From Arthrobacter sp. SO3 (GTDB taxonomy: Bacteria > Actinomycetota > Actinomycetes > Actinomycetales > Micrococcaceae): a stretch of DNA of 51,741 nt. Position 1 is the stretch's first letter. Each line of letters begins with the position of its first letter. The position numbers and the translations under genes are program-made. The DNA lies in NCBI RefSeq assembly GCF_020532825.1, contig NZ_MQTS01000058.1, positions 13,019 to 64,759 on the forward strand. Direction: 5' to 3'. Of this stretch, positions 25,984 to 34,362 are shown in pieces. The notes under the pieces were generated by a model. That model was not told the DNA's origin and searched no databases. It saw only the letters and a program-made list of their open reading frames with translations.

Positions 25984-27720
25984 ATGACAGTCACTGAGGA
26001 ATTCCGCGCAGCACGCGACCGCATGCTTGATCTCCGCAAGGACTACGAGGCGGCACGCAGCGAATTCCAGTGGCCACGCTTTGAACACTTCAACTTCGCC
26101 CTGGACTGGTTCGACCAGATCGCGGCGGACCCGGCCAAGGCGGACAACCCGGCCCTTGTGATCGTCGAGCAGGACGGCTCCGCCACACGGCGCAGCTTCG
26201 CGGACCTGTCCCGGCGCTCCGACCAGGTGGCCAACTGGCTGCGCGGCCAGGGCGTGCGGCGCGGCGACCGGATGATCATCATGCTCGGAAACCAGGTGGA
26301 ACTCTGGGAACTGATGCTCGCCGGGATTAAACTGGGCATCGTCATGATCCCCACCACCACCCTGATGGGACCCGATGACCTCGAGGACCGGGTGGAGCGC
26401 GGCGGCGCGAACTGGGCCGCCGTCGGCAGCGCCAACATCGGCAAGTTCGCTGGGGTCCCCGGCAACTACACCCTGATCGAAGTCGGCGACGGGGCCGGGA
26501 ATACAGCCGCCCTGCAGTACGCCGGGTCGGCCGGCGCGGCGGAAGGATTCACTCCGGACGCGCCGACCCTGGCCGACGAGACGCTGCTGCTGTACTTCAC
26601 CTCGGGCACCACCTCCAAGGCCAAGCTTGTGGAGCACACGCACACCTCCTACCCGGTGGGCCATCTGTCCACCATGTTCTGGATCGGGATGGAACCCGGC
26701 GATGTGCACCTGAATGTGGCCTCGCCCGGCTGGGCCAAGCACGCCTGGTCGAACGTCTTCACGCCATGGATCGCCGAAGCCTGCGTCTTTATCTACAACT
26801 ATGAGCGCTTCGACGCCAAGGCGCTGATGGCGCAGATGGACCGCGAGTCCGTGACCAGCTTCTGCGCCCCTCCCACGGTCTGGCGCATGCTCATCCAGGC
26901 CGACCTGACCCTGCTCAAGAACCCGCCCACCAAGGTGGTGTCCGCCGGGGAACCGCTCAACGCCGAGGTGATCGACCAGGTCCAGCGCGCCTGGGGGCAG
27001 ACCATCCGCGACGGCTTCGGCCAGACGGAATCCACGGTGCAGATCGCGAACACACCCGGCCAGCCGATCAAGATCGGGGCCATGGGCAAACCGTTGCCGG
27101 GCTACGACGTCGTCCTCGTGGACCCCGCCACCGGCGCCGAAGGCGACGACGGCGAGCTCTGCCTGCGCCTTGACCCCCGCCCCGTCGGGTTGATGAAGGC
27201 GTATTACGGCGATCCCGAAAAGACGGCGGAGGCGTTCCGGGACGGTTACTACCACACCGGTGACATGGCCAGCCGGGACGAGCGCGGCATCATCACGTAC
27301 GTGGGCCGCGGCGACGACGTCTTCAAGTCCTCGGATTACCGGCTGTCCCCGTTCGAGCTGGAGAGCGTGCTGATCGAGCACCCGGCGGTGGCCGAGGCCG
27401 CCGTCGTCCCCTCCCCCGACCCGCTCAAGCTCTCGGTGCCCAAGGCGTTTGTGGTCCTGGCGGCCGGGCACGAGCCCGGCCCGGAACTCGCCGAAGACAT
27501 CCTGCGCTACTGCCGTGACCACCTGGCGCCGTTCAAGCGGATCCGCCGGCTGGAATTCGCCGAACTGCCCAAGACCATCTCGGGCAAGATCCGGCGCGTG
27601 GAACTGCGGCACAGCGAGGAACTGCGCCACGGCGGGGGGACGGTCCCGGCCGGACTCGGCACGGAGTACTCCGAAGCCGACTTCCCCGGGCTGAAAAGCG
27701 CGACCGAAAAGCTACGCTGA
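25984..27720 (+). CDS. Acyl-CoA synthetase, medium-chain/ACSM-like AMP-binding enzyme
   Basis: A 578-aa adenylate-forming ligase that activates a carboxylic acid to its CoA thioester. The phosphate loop is YFTSGTTSKAKLVEHTH (about 202-218), aromatic motif DGFGQTES, hinge YHTGDMASRDERGII, and catalytic lysine in LPKTISGKIRRVE. The N-terminal FNFALDWFDQIAADP and the motif ASPGWAKHAWSNVF resemble medium-chain and benzoate/isobutyrate ACSM enzymes. AAGGTG precedes the ATG. It is followed after 36 bases by a MarR regulator, likely in the same transcript. It may supply the divergent acyl-CoA dehydrogenase or the valine operon. Confidence 0.92.
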   Translation: MTVTEEFRAARDRMLDLRKDYEAARSEFQWPRFEHFNFALDWFDQIAADPAKADNPALVIVEQDGSATRRSFADLSRRSDQVANWLRGQGVRRGDRMIIMLGNQVELWELMLAGIKLGIVMIPTTTLMGPDDLEDRVERGGANWAAVGSANIGKFAGVPGNYTLIEVGDGAGNTAALQYAGSAGAAEGFTPDAPTLADETLLLYFTSGTTSKAKLVEHTHTSYPVGHLSTMFWIGMEPGDVHLNVASPGWAKHAWSNVFTPWIAEACVFIYNYERFDAKALMAQMDRESVTSFCAPPTVWRMLIQADLTLLKNPPTKVVSAGEPLNAEVIDQVQRAWGQTIRDGFGQTESTVQIANTPGQPIKIGAMGKPLPGYDVVLVDPATGAEGDDGELCLRLDPRPVGLMKAYYGDPEKTAEAFRDGYYHTGDMASRDERGIITYVGRGDDVFKSSDYRLSPFELESVLIEHPAVAEAAVVPSPDPLKLSVPKAFVVLAAGHEPGPELAEDILRYCRDHLAPFKRIRRLEFAELPKTISGKIRRVELRHSEELRHGGGTVPAGLGTEYSEADFPGLKSATEKLR

Positions 27721-27756
27721 ACCTTATGAGATTCAGGCCGAGAAACTGGGGGTGCC

Positions 27757-28263
27757 GTGGCAACGCCGCTGCCGCGTGATCCGATCGCCGACGCCCGGCT
27801 GAACTGGGAGCGGCACGGCTGGTCCGACGTCGCGGCGCCGATGGCTGCCATCACCGCGATCATGCGGACCCAGCAGATCCTGCTCGCCCGGATCGAGGGG
27901 GTCCTGAAGCCGTTCGGGCTGACGTTTGCCCGCTACGAATTGCTCGCCCTGCTCAGCTTCGCCCGCAGCGGCGCCCTGCCCATGAACAAGGCCAGCGCGC
28001 TGCTGCAGGTCCATCCCACCTCCGTGACGAACGCCGTCGACCGTCTGCAGCAGGCGGGGCTGGTCCTCCGCTCGCCGCATCCGACCGACGGCCGCACCAC
28101 CCTCATTGAACTCACCCCGGAGGGGCGGACGCTGGCAAAACGGGCGACGGCGGCACTGAACTCTGAGGTGTTCGCCCAGTCCGGCTTCGCGGAACATGAC
28201 GTTGACCAGCTGATCGGAATCCTGGGCACCTTCCGCCGCAACGCCGGCGACTTCAGCGAGTGA
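27757..28263 (+). CDS. MarR-family transcriptional regulator
   Basis: A 168-aa regulator with GTG start (GGGGG in front). The winged helix runs through LTFARYELLALLSFARSGALPMNKASALLQVHPTSVTNAVDRLQQAGLV-type wording, with the wing RSPHPTDGRTTLIELTPEG. Terminal helices form the dimer interface. It probably regulates the acyl-CoA synthetase operon in which it lies; the AGTGAT/ATCACT palindrome at 25895-25910 is the natural candidate site. The ligand is likely an acyl- or aryl-CoA, by analogy with other MarR proteins in such operons. Confidence 0.9.
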   Translation: MATPLPRDPIADARLNWERHGWSDVAAPMAAITAIMRTQQILLARIEGVLKPFGLTFARYELLALLSFARSGALPMNKASALLQVHPTSVTNAVDRLQQAGLVLRSPHPTDGRTTLIELTPEGRTLAKRATAALNSEVFAQSGFAEHDVDQLIGILGTFRRNAGDFSE

Positions 28264-28343
28264 CCCCCGGGCTCAAACGACTGACCAAGACTGACGCCCG
28301 TCACAAAGCGGTGACTGGGTTCCGCGGCACCAGGAGACGACTC

Positions 28344-29198
28344 ATGCAGCCGAACGCCTATTCCCGCCCCGACGACCGGGAGCTGCTCCGCGCCTCGCTG
28401 CGCCTGCTCTCCGGACGGTTCCGGCCGGCCGTGCTCTTCGCCGGGCTGGCCAGCGGTGAGCTGCTGCAGCTGACGGACTTCCTGGGCACCGCCACGTCCA
28501 GCCTGCACCAGGTCGTCGTCGTCCCCGGCGCGGGTCTCGGCGGCCGGGTCTTCACGCAGCGGCGCCCGTACCTCGTGGAGGACTACATCGCCTCCGACGG
28601 AATCACCCATGAATACGACGTCGCCGTCAGGCGGGAGCGGCTGACCTCGATGGCGGCCGTCCCCGTGGTGGTCCGGGGACAGTCGCGGGCGGTGCTGTAC
28701 ATCGCGAGCCGGGACTGCACGCCGCTGGGGGAAAATGCTGTGTGCGAGGGCATGGAGGCGGCCGCCGAGATCGCCGAGGAACTGCGGGTCCGGGACGAGG
28801 TCGACCGGCGGGTTTCGATCATCGATACGGCCCGGGCCGCACCTGCCCTGGTCCTGGACCGGAGCTGGCTGGAGCACGTCCGGGAAGCCCACGCCGAGCT
28901 GCGCTCCCTGGCCGGCACGGTTTCCGATCCGCACCTGGCCCGGCAGCTGGACATCATCGGCAGCCACCTGGCGCCGCCGCCCGCCGACGGCGTCCATCCG
29001 ACGGCCAGGCTGGCCCGCCGGGAACTTGATGTCCTGGCGCAGGTGGCACTGGGATGTTCCTACCAGGAAACCGCGGAGCGCCTCGGCCTGAAGGCCGTGA
29101 CCGTCAAGAGCTACCTGCAGAACGCCATGGTCAAGCTGTCTGCACACAACCGGCTCGAGGCCGTATCCGCGGCACGCCGCCTGGGGTTTATCCCGTAA
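28344..29198 (+). CDS. GAF/LuxR-type transcriptional regulator
   Basis: A 284-aa regulator. Residues about 15-150 form a GAF-like sensory domain (VVVVPGAGLGGRVFTQRRPYL, MAAVPVVVRGQSRAVLYIASRD), followed by a coiled linker and a LuxR/NarL helix-turn-helix at about 222-282 (TARLARRELDVLAQVALG, ETAERLGLKAVTVKSYLQNA). No receiver domain is present. The ATG at 28344 with AGGAGA before it is preferred to the GTG at 28260 that overlaps marR. Regulators of this form sit next to aromatic-acid or acyl-CoA genes in actinobacteria. Its target may be the convergent MHS carrier or the synthetase operon. Confidence 0.85.
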   Translation: MQPNAYSRPDDRELLRASLRLLSGRFRPAVLFAGLASGELLQLTDFLGTATSSLHQVVVVPGAGLGGRVFTQRRPYLVEDYIASDGITHEYDVAVRRERLTSMAAVPVVVRGQSRAVLYIASRDCTPLGENAVCEGMEAAAEIAEELRVRDEVDRRVSIIDTARAAPALVLDRSWLEHVREAHAELRSLAGTVSDPHLARQLDIIGSHLAPPPADGVHPTARLARRELDVLAQVALGCSYQETAERLGLKAVTVKSYLQNAMVKLSAHNRLEAVSAARRLGFIP

Positions 29199-29233
29199 AG
29201 CGGGGCCGCCGGTGTTTCACCGGAAGCCCCGCT
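29199..29233. terminator. Bidirectional hairpin between convergent genes
   Basis: AGCGGGGC-CG-CCGGTG pairs with CACCGG-AA-GCCCCGCT around a TTT loop, directly after the LuxR stop codon and before the end of the MHS carrier gene. There is no T tract. Confidence 0.75.
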
Positions 29234-29305
29234 CCCCCCAACAGCGGGACCGCTCGGATCCCCCAAAGCCCGGAATCCGCAGGCTGGATTGCCGTCGGCA
29301 GATCC

Positions 29306-30703
29306 CTAAGGACCGGCGACGGGCTCGATAAATGCTGCGTCGTCCACATGCTTCGAGGAGGTGCGCGGACCGCCGTCTTCCAGTCCCTGCTTTTCGCGGT
29401 TCGGCAGAGCCAGGGTGCAGAGCACACTGAATACGCCGATCCCGGCGAGCAGGATCCCGATGGACCACGCACCGGACGTAACGGCGAGCTGCGCCGCCAC
29501 GAGCGGGACAATGCCTCCGCCGACGACGCCGGCCAGGTTGTAGCCCATGCCGGCGCCGGTGTAGCGGTAGCGGGTCTCAAAGAGCTCCGGCAGCAGGGCC
29601 CCGGCGGGGCCGTAGGCGATGGCGAAGATCACCAGGGTGACGGTGAGGCCGAGACCGAAGGCGAAGACGGTGTTCGCGCTGAGGATCGGGAACAGCATGA
29701 GCGACCACGGCACGGCGAGGATGCACGAGGTGGCGATGACCTTCTTGCGGCCGAAGCGGTCCGAGAGGACGCCGGAGGCCAGGGTGGCGGCGGCGACAAA
29801 CAGGGAGGAGACCATGCCCGTGCTCAGCACTTCCACGCGGCTCAGTCCCATGCCGGTGGGGCTCGTGGCAAAGCTGGTGAGGTAGGCGGTGCCAACGTAG
29901 AAGAAAGCGAACAGGAGCGTCAGGGAGCCGCCGGCGAGGAGGATTTCGCGCGGCTGGCGCTTGACGGATTCGAGGATGGGCAGTTTGGTGCCGGTATGGG
30001 TAACCTTGGCGGCGTTCTTGAATACCGGGGTCTCCTCGATGCTCAGCCGCACCCACAGGCCCACGAGGACGAGCACTGCGCTGAGGATGAACGGCACCCG
30101 CCAGCCGATCGTGATGAAGGCCTCGGACTTGTCCCCCAGCGTCAGGTTGGTGAGGAGGAACGTGCCGCTGGCCAGGGCGAAGGCAACGGACGGGCCGAGT
30201 TGCGGGAAGGAGCCGAACAGCCCGCGCTTGCCCACGGGAGCATATTCGGCCACGAGGAGCGTGGCGCCGGCCCATTCGCCGCCGACGGCGAGGCCCTGCA
30301 CGAAGCGGAGCACCACCAGCAGGATGGGGGCGGCCACGCCGATGGTGCTGGCGTCCGGAATCAGGCCGATCGTCACGGTGGCGATACCCATCATGAGCAG
30401 CGTGGTGATGAGGGTCTTCTTCCGGCCAATCCGGTCGCCGAAGTGGCCGAAGATGATCGCGCCGACGGGGCGCGCGAAGAAGGCGACGGCGAACGTGCCG
30501 AAGGAGGCAATCGTGCCGGCGGCGGCACCCAGGGCCGGGAAGAACACGACCGGGAAGACCAGGGCGGCAGCGGTGCCATAGATGAAGAAGTCGTAGAACT
30601 CGATGGTGGTTCCGGCGGCGCTGGCGAAGGCAACCTTGCGCAGCGTCTTCTTGCTGGGCGGCGCTTGCAGCCCTGCCGGCGAGGTCGGTGAAACTGAGCT
30701 CAT
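29306..30703 (-). CDS. MHS-family (metabolite:H+ symporter) MFS transporter
   Basis: A 465-aa, 12-helix carrier. Family signatures are AGTTIEFYDFFIYGTAAAL in helix 1, the loop GHFGDRIGRKKTLI between helices 2 and 3, RFVQGLAVGGEWAGATLLVAEYAP, and LSDRFGRKKVIA in the second half. Relatives import mono- and dicarboxylates, proline/betaine, shikimate or aromatic acids with protons; neighbours here point to an organic acid. The ATG at 30703 is chosen because AAAGGAGA stands right before it; an in-frame start at 30730 would bury that site. The upstream region holds a short leader frame and a palindrome. Confidence 0.9.
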   Translation of the reverse strand: MSSVSPTSPAGLQAPPSKKTLRKVAFASAAGTTIEFYDFFIYGTAAALVFPVVFFPALGAAAGTIASFGTFAVAFFARPVGAIIFGHFGDRIGRKKTLITTLLMMGIATVTIGLIPDASTIGVAAPILLVVLRFVQGLAVGGEWAGATLLVAEYAPVGKRGLFGSFPQLGPSVAFALASGTFLLTNLTLGDKSEAFITIGWRVPFILSAVLVLVGLWVRLSIEETPVFKNAAKVTHTGTKLPILESVKRQPREILLAGGSLTLLFAFFYVGTAYLTSFATSPTGMGLSRVEVLSTGMVSSLFVAAATLASGVLSDRFGRKKVIATSCILAVPWSLMLFPILSANTVFAFGLGLTVTLVIFAIAYGPAGALLPELFETRYRYTGAGMGYNLAGVVGGGIVPLVAAQLAVTSGAWSIGILLAGIGVFSVLCTLALPNREKQGLEDGGPRTSSKHVDDAAFIEPVAGP

Positions 30704-30746
30704 GGCAATCTCCTTTGATGTCAGCCCCAATGCCAGGCTGTGTGAC

Positions 30747-30776
30747 TCAGCTCACCGTAGCCAAAAGCATGGACAT
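30747..30776 (-). other. Possible 9-codon leader ORF with perfect Shine-Dalgarno
   Basis: The minus strand has AAGGAGG (30790-30784), seven bases, then ATG-TCC-ATG-CTT-TTG-GCT-ACG-GTG-AGC-TGA (MSMLLATVS). It ends 43 bases before the MHS carrier start. The ribosome site is stronger than that of most genes here. The alternative is that TTGGATGTCC in this stretch is part of the promoter block shared with the acyl-CoA synthetase gene, in which case the frame is not transcribed. Confidence 0.3.
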
Positions 30777-30780
30777 CCAA

Positions 30781-30836
30781 CTACCTCCTTAAAGAGGTAG
30801 CCGCGGAAGAGGTAGCCGGGGAAGAGGGGGCCGGCC
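30781..30836. repeat. Palindrome and three 15-base tandem repeats between divergent genes
   Basis: CTACCTC-CTTAAA-GAGGTAG (30781-30800) is a perfect inverted repeat. Its right arm begins a tandem array: AAGAGGTAGCCGCGG, AAGAGGTAGCCGGGG, AAGAGGGGGCCGGCC (30792-30836). It lies between the MHS carrier and the DUF1761 gene, upstream of both. Confidence 0.8.
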
Positions 30837-30890
30837 CTGGCCGTCCCCTAGACTTCGGGAGGAACCAACCCTGGACCTGAGGAGAACGCG

Positions 30891-31319
30891 ATGATTCCGG
30901 AGATCAACATCTGGGCCGTACTGCTGGCAACCCTGTCCAGCATGGTGGTCGGGTCCGTCTGGTACACGCCGAAGGTGTTCGGCAATTACTGGATGCGCGT
31001 CGCCAAGGTGACCCCGAGCGGTGACGCCAAGGACGCCGTCAAGCCCATCCTGATCACGCTGGTGGTCAGCCTGGTCAGCACCTGGGTGCTGGCCGGGGCG
31101 GCCGCCATCTCGCAGCACTTCTACGGCGGGAACTTCCTGGTCAACACCCTGGTCACCGCGCTGATCCTCTGGGCCGGCTTCACCGCGGCACGGTTCATCA
31201 CCCACGATGCCTTCGAGGGCCGGCCCGCCGGACTGACGGCGCTGAACTGCGCGCACGAACTCGTGACACTCATGGTGATGGCCCTAATCATCGGCCTGTT
31301 CGGGATCAGCGCGGCCTGA
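30891..31319 (+). CDS. DUF1761 family membrane protein
   Basis: A 142-aa integral membrane protein with four hydrophobic helices: INIWAVLLATLSSMVVGSVWYT, ILITLVVSLVSTWVLAG, FLVNTLVTALILWAGF and ELVTLMVMALIIGLFG. The pattern GSVWYTPKVFGNYWM in the first loop and a short linker before helix 2 fit DUF1761, whose function is unknown. GAGGAG precedes the ATG, and a TAGACT -10-like box lies at 30849-30854. It is a single-gene unit between the MHS carrier and the valine operon. Confidence 0.8.
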   Translation: MIPEINIWAVLLATLSSMVVGSVWYTPKVFGNYWMRVAKVTPSGDAKDAVKPILITLVVSLVSTWVLAGAAAISQHFYGGNFLVNTLVTALILWAGFTAARFITHDAFEGRPAGLTALNCAHELVTLMVMALIIGLFGISAA

Positions 31320-31398
31320 TGCGCTGACGGCGTCGGGCAGGTCTGACGAGGCCCCGACGGACTGGCGTGACGATGCGGATGCGGCCCCGCGACTCGCA

Positions 31399-31439
31399 AA
31401 AGCCCTGGCGCTACCGGAATTCGGCGGCGACAGGGCTTT
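31399..31439. terminator. Hairpin with GGAATTC core between convergent genes
   Basis: AAAGCCCTG (31399-31407) pairs with CAGGGCTTT (31431-31439), giving T-rich or A-rich flanks on both strands, as expected for a bidirectional terminator of DUF1761 and enoyl-CoA hydratase. The interior GCTACCGGAATTCGG closely resembles the centre of the hairpin at 5080-5112. It is followed by a 19-base unit containing GCGCGTCACTGGGCGG, present twice (31441 and 31460). Confidence 0.65.
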
Positions 31440-31490
31440 GGCGCGTCACTGGGCGGTTGGCGCGTCACTGGGCGGCGTGCCCGCTCCTGG

Positions 31491-32270
31491 TTAGCGGTGC
31501 GTGAAGTCCGGCTGGCGCTTCTCGGTGAAGGCTGCCATGCCTTCCTTCTGGTCTTCGGTGGCGAACAGTGAGTGGAACACGCGCCGTTCGAAGAGCACCC
31601 CCTGGGCCAGCCCGGTCTCAAACGCCGCGTTGACGGCTTCCTTGGCCACCATCGCCACCGGCTTTGACTTGGAAGCAATCACTTCGGCGGCTTTGAGCGC
31701 CTCTTCAACCACGTCCGCGGCCGGCACTACGCGGGACACCAGCCCGGCGCGTTCGGCTTCCTCGGCGTCCATAAAACGACCGGTCAGGATCATGTCCATG
31801 GCCTTGGCCTTGCCCACCGCGCGGGTCAGGCGCTGCGAGCCGCCCATGCCGGGCAGCACGCCCAGGTTGATTTCCGGCTGGCCGAACTTGGCGTTGTCGC
31901 CGGCGATGATGAAATCGCACATCATCGCGAGCTCGCAGCCTCCCCCCAGGGCGAACCCGGACACGGCCGCGACCACCGGGATGCGCAGCCGGGTGAAGTC
32001 TTCCCAGCCGCGGAACCAGTCCGCGGCATACATGTCCATGTATCCCTTGGACTGCATTTCCTTGATGTCCGCGCCGGCGGCGAAGGCCTTGGCGGAGCCG
32101 GTCACCACGACTGCCCCCACCTCGGGGTCGGCATCCATAGCCGACACTGCGGCCACGATTTCGTCCATGGTGGCCTTGTTGAGGGCGTTCAGCGCCTTGG
32201 GCCGGTTGAGCGTCACGAGCCCCACCCGGCCCCGGCGCTCCACCAGAATGTTTGTGTACTGCTCCGTCAT
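31491..32270 (-). CDS. Enoyl-CoA hydratase
   Basis: A 259-aa crotonase-family enzyme hydrating 2-enoyl-CoA (methacrylyl-CoA in this context). Oxyanion segments are [11 protein letters not shown] and [16 protein letters not shown]; the two catalytic glutamates are in GGGCELAM and [15 protein letters not shown]. Last gene of the valine-degradation operon, with GAGGGGA before the ATG and 63 bases after mmsB. In the pathway it acts before the hydrolase and dehydrogenase encoded upstream. No isobutyryl-CoA dehydrogenase is in the operon. Confidence 0.93.
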   Translation of the reverse strand: MTEQYTNILVERRGRVGLVTLNRPKALNALNKATMDEIVAAVSAMDADPEVGAVVVTGSAKAFAAGADIKEMQSKGYMDMYAADWFRGWEDFTRLRIPVVAAVSGFALGGGCELAMMCDFIIAGDNAKFGQPEINLGVLPGMGGSQRLTRAVGKAKAMDMILTGRFMDAEEAERAGLVSRVVPAADVVEEALKAAEVIASKSKPVAMVAKEAVNAAFETGLAQGVLFERRVFHSLFATEDQKEGMAAFTEKRQPDFTHR

Positions 32271-32333
32271 GCCTGTCCCCTCAGCTGCTGTTCAGAAATG
32301 TCCGCTGCCCTGCTTGTCAGGACCCGGAACCGG

Positions 32334-33296
32334 CTAGTGTGCGGATTTGTCCCGGATGTCGGTGATGATGCCGGAGAAGTCCCGGCCCGCGCCGCCCTCC
32401 GCGGCAAAGCTATCGTAGATCTCGGAAGCGAGCGGCCCCAGCCTGGCGGCAACGCCGGTGCTTTCCAGCGCGTTGAGCGCCAGCTTGAGGTCCTTCGCCA
32501 TCAGGGCTCCCGCAAAGCCGGGCTGGTAGTCGCGGTTGGCGGGGCTGGTGGGCACCGGTCCCGGCACGGGGCAGTTGGTGGTCAGCGCCCAGCACTGGCC
32601 CGAGGCCGCCGACGCGACGTCGAACAGCGCCTGATGTGTGAGTCCCAGCTTCTCGCCCAGGACAAAGGCTTCGCTGACCGCGATCATCGAGACGCCGAGG
32701 ATCATGTTGTTGCAGATCTTCGCGGCCTGTCCTGCACCGTGCTCCCCGCAGTGGACCACGCGTTTGCCCATCACCTCGAGCATCGGCTTGACCGCCTCGA
32801 AGTCCGCAGGAAGCGCCCCCACCATGAAGGTCAGGGTGCCCGCTTCGGCCCCCACGACACCGCCGGACACCGGCGCGTCGACGGCCCGGTGGCCGGCCGC
32901 GACGGCGAGTCCGGCGGCCTCGCGCGCCTCATCGACGTTGATCGTGGAGCAGTCCAGGAAGAGGGTGCCGGGGGCTGCGGTGGCGAGCAGGCCCGGCTGG
33001 CTGGGGCTGCCGCGGTAGGCATCCAGCAGGTGTTTGCCGCTGGGGAGCATGGTCAGCACCACGTCGGCACCTGCCACGGCCTCGACGGCGGTGTCCGCGG
33101 TGGCGATGCCGTGCGCCCGGGCAGTTTCCAGTGCGGCCGGCACGACGTCGAAGCCGGTCACGGCATAGCCGGCTTTGACCAGGTTGATGGCCATCGGCCC
33201 GCCCATGTGGCCGAGGCCCAGGAAGGCGACGGTGCCGCCCGGGGCCCCGGGCCGGCCCGGTTCAGACGATCGTTCAGACGGCGATGGTTCAGACAT
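32334..33296 (-). CDS. mmsB: 3-hydroxyisobutyrate dehydrogenase
   Basis: A 320-aa NAD-dependent dehydrogenase oxidising 3-hydroxyisobutyrate to methylmalonate semialdehyde. The Rossmann motif FLGLGHMGGPMAINLVKAGY is at about 25-44, the substrate signature DAPVSGGVVGAEAGTL near 140, and the catalytic lysine in GAGQAAKICNNMILG. The C-terminal AGALMAKDLKLAL is typical of HIBADH. The first ~20 residues (Ser/Pro/Glu-rich) are an extra tail. AAGGAG precedes the ATG, and it overlaps the end of the hydrolase gene by 8 bases. Confidence 0.94.
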   Translation of the reverse strand: MSEPSPSERSSEPGRPGAPGGTVAFLGLGHMGGPMAINLVKAGYAVTGFDVVPAALETARAHGIATADTAVEAVAGADVVLTMLPSGKHLLDAYRGSPSQPGLLATAAPGTLFLDCSTINVDEAREAAGLAVAAGHRAVDAPVSGGVVGAEAGTLTFMVGALPADFEAVKPMLEVMGKRVVHCGEHGAGQAAKICNNMILGVSMIAVSEAFVLGEKLGLTHQALFDVASAASGQCWALTTNCPVPGPVPTSPANRDYQPGFAGALMAKDLKLALNALESTGVAARLGPLASEIYDSFAAEGGAGRDFSGIITDIRDKSAH

Positions 33297-34362
33297 TGTC
33301 GCGCTCCTTCGAAAGCATCAGTTCACGGTCGCCCAGCGGCGCAAAATAGGATTCGACGTCGTCACGTCTGACCTCCGCCAGCGTGGCGGGCTGCCAGTGC
33401 GGATTGCGATCCTTGTCCACCACCTGGGCGCGGATGCCCTCGCGGAAGTCGGGCCCGGCGAGGAACCGCAGGCCCACCCGGTATTCCTGTTCCAGGGCTT
33501 CCTCGAGGCTCAGGCCCCTGACCCGGCGCAGGGATTCCAGCGCCACCTTCACGGCGGTCGGTGACTTGGCTTCGATGGTGTCGGCGACGTCGGAGGCTTC
33601 GCCGCCTACGGTGCGCAGCCGGCGCACGATTTCCTCGGCGTCGTCGCTCGAATAGCAGGCGTCGATCCATTCCTGCTGCGCCGCGAGGACGGAGGGCGGG
33701 GCCTCCCCGGCAAAGCGGGCGACGGCGGCATCCGCCGCCTCGCTCTCCAGCGCCTGGGCGAGTTCCTCGAGCTTCGCGGACGGAACAAAGTGGTCCGCGA
33801 GCCCCAGAAACAGTGCGTCGGCACCGCTCAGGTGCGCGCCGGTGAGGGCCGCATGGGTGCCTGACTCCCCCGGTGAGCGGGAGAGCAGCAGGGTTCCGCC
33901 GACGTCGGGCACAAAACCGATGGTGGTCTCCGGCATGCCCATCCGGGTGCGTTCGGTGACGATCCGGACTGAGCCGTGCGCGGAAATCCCCACTCCGCCG
34001 CCGAGGACCAGTCCGTCCATGAACGCCACGTACGGTTTGAGGTAGCCCGAGATCAGGGAGTTCAGCTTGTATTCCTCGGCCCAGAAATCGGCCGTCGCGT
34101 CGCCGTCGTCGAGCATGTCGCGGTAGATGGCCACGATGTCGCCGCCGGCGCACAGGCCCCGGTCACCGGCGCCGCGGACCAGCACCGCAGCCACGGCGTC
34201 GTCGTCCGCCCAGAGCGTGAGCTGCTCCAGCATGGCCGACGCCATGCCCGCGGTGAGCGCATTGACGGCTTTGGGCCGGTTGAGCGTGACCACGCCCAGC
34301 CGGCCGCGGCGTTCGAACAGCACCTCCGCCGCCCCGGACTCCTCGGAGTACTTCCCCGCCAT
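33289..34362 (-). CDS. 3-hydroxyisobutyryl-CoA hydrolase
   Basis: A 357-aa crotonase-fold thioesterase releasing 3-hydroxyisobutyrate from its CoA ester in valine breakdown. The length (longer than hydratases by ~95 residues) and the motifs RGAGDRGLCAGGDIVAIYRDM, MDGLVLGGGVGISAHGS, MPETTIGFVPDVGGTLLLSR and the C-terminal ECH_2 region (SLEEALEQEYRVGLRFL, FREGIRAQVVDKDRNPHW) identify it as HIBCH-type. Its ATG shares one base with the mmsA stop (TGATG), so it is coupled to mmsA. Confidence 0.92.
   Translation of the reverse strand: MAGKYSEESGAAEVLFERRGRLGVVTLNRPKAVNALTAGMASAMLEQLTLWADDDAVAAVLVRGAGDRGLCAGGDIVAIYRDMLDDGDATADFWAEEYKLNSLISGYLKPYVAFMDGLVLGGGVGISAHGSVRIVTERTRMGMPETTIGFVPDVGGTLLLSRSPGESGTHAALTGAHLSGADALFLGLADHFVPSAKLEELAQALESEAADAAVARFAGEAPPSVLAAQQEWIDACYSSDDAEEIVRRLRTVGGEASDVADTIEAKSPTAVKVALESLRRVRGLSLEEALEQEYRVGLRFLAGPDFREGIRAQVVDKDRNPHWQPATLAEVRRDDVESYFAPLGDRELMLSKERDNV

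Noticed and set aside
25909..27630. A 573-codon minus-strand open frame opposite the acyl-CoA synthetase
   Set aside because: The plus strand carries all AMP-binding motifs; the antisense frame has none.
29054..30691. A 545-codon plus-strand open frame opposite the MHS carrier
   Set aside because: Charged, low-complexity antisense of a transmembrane gene with no start context.
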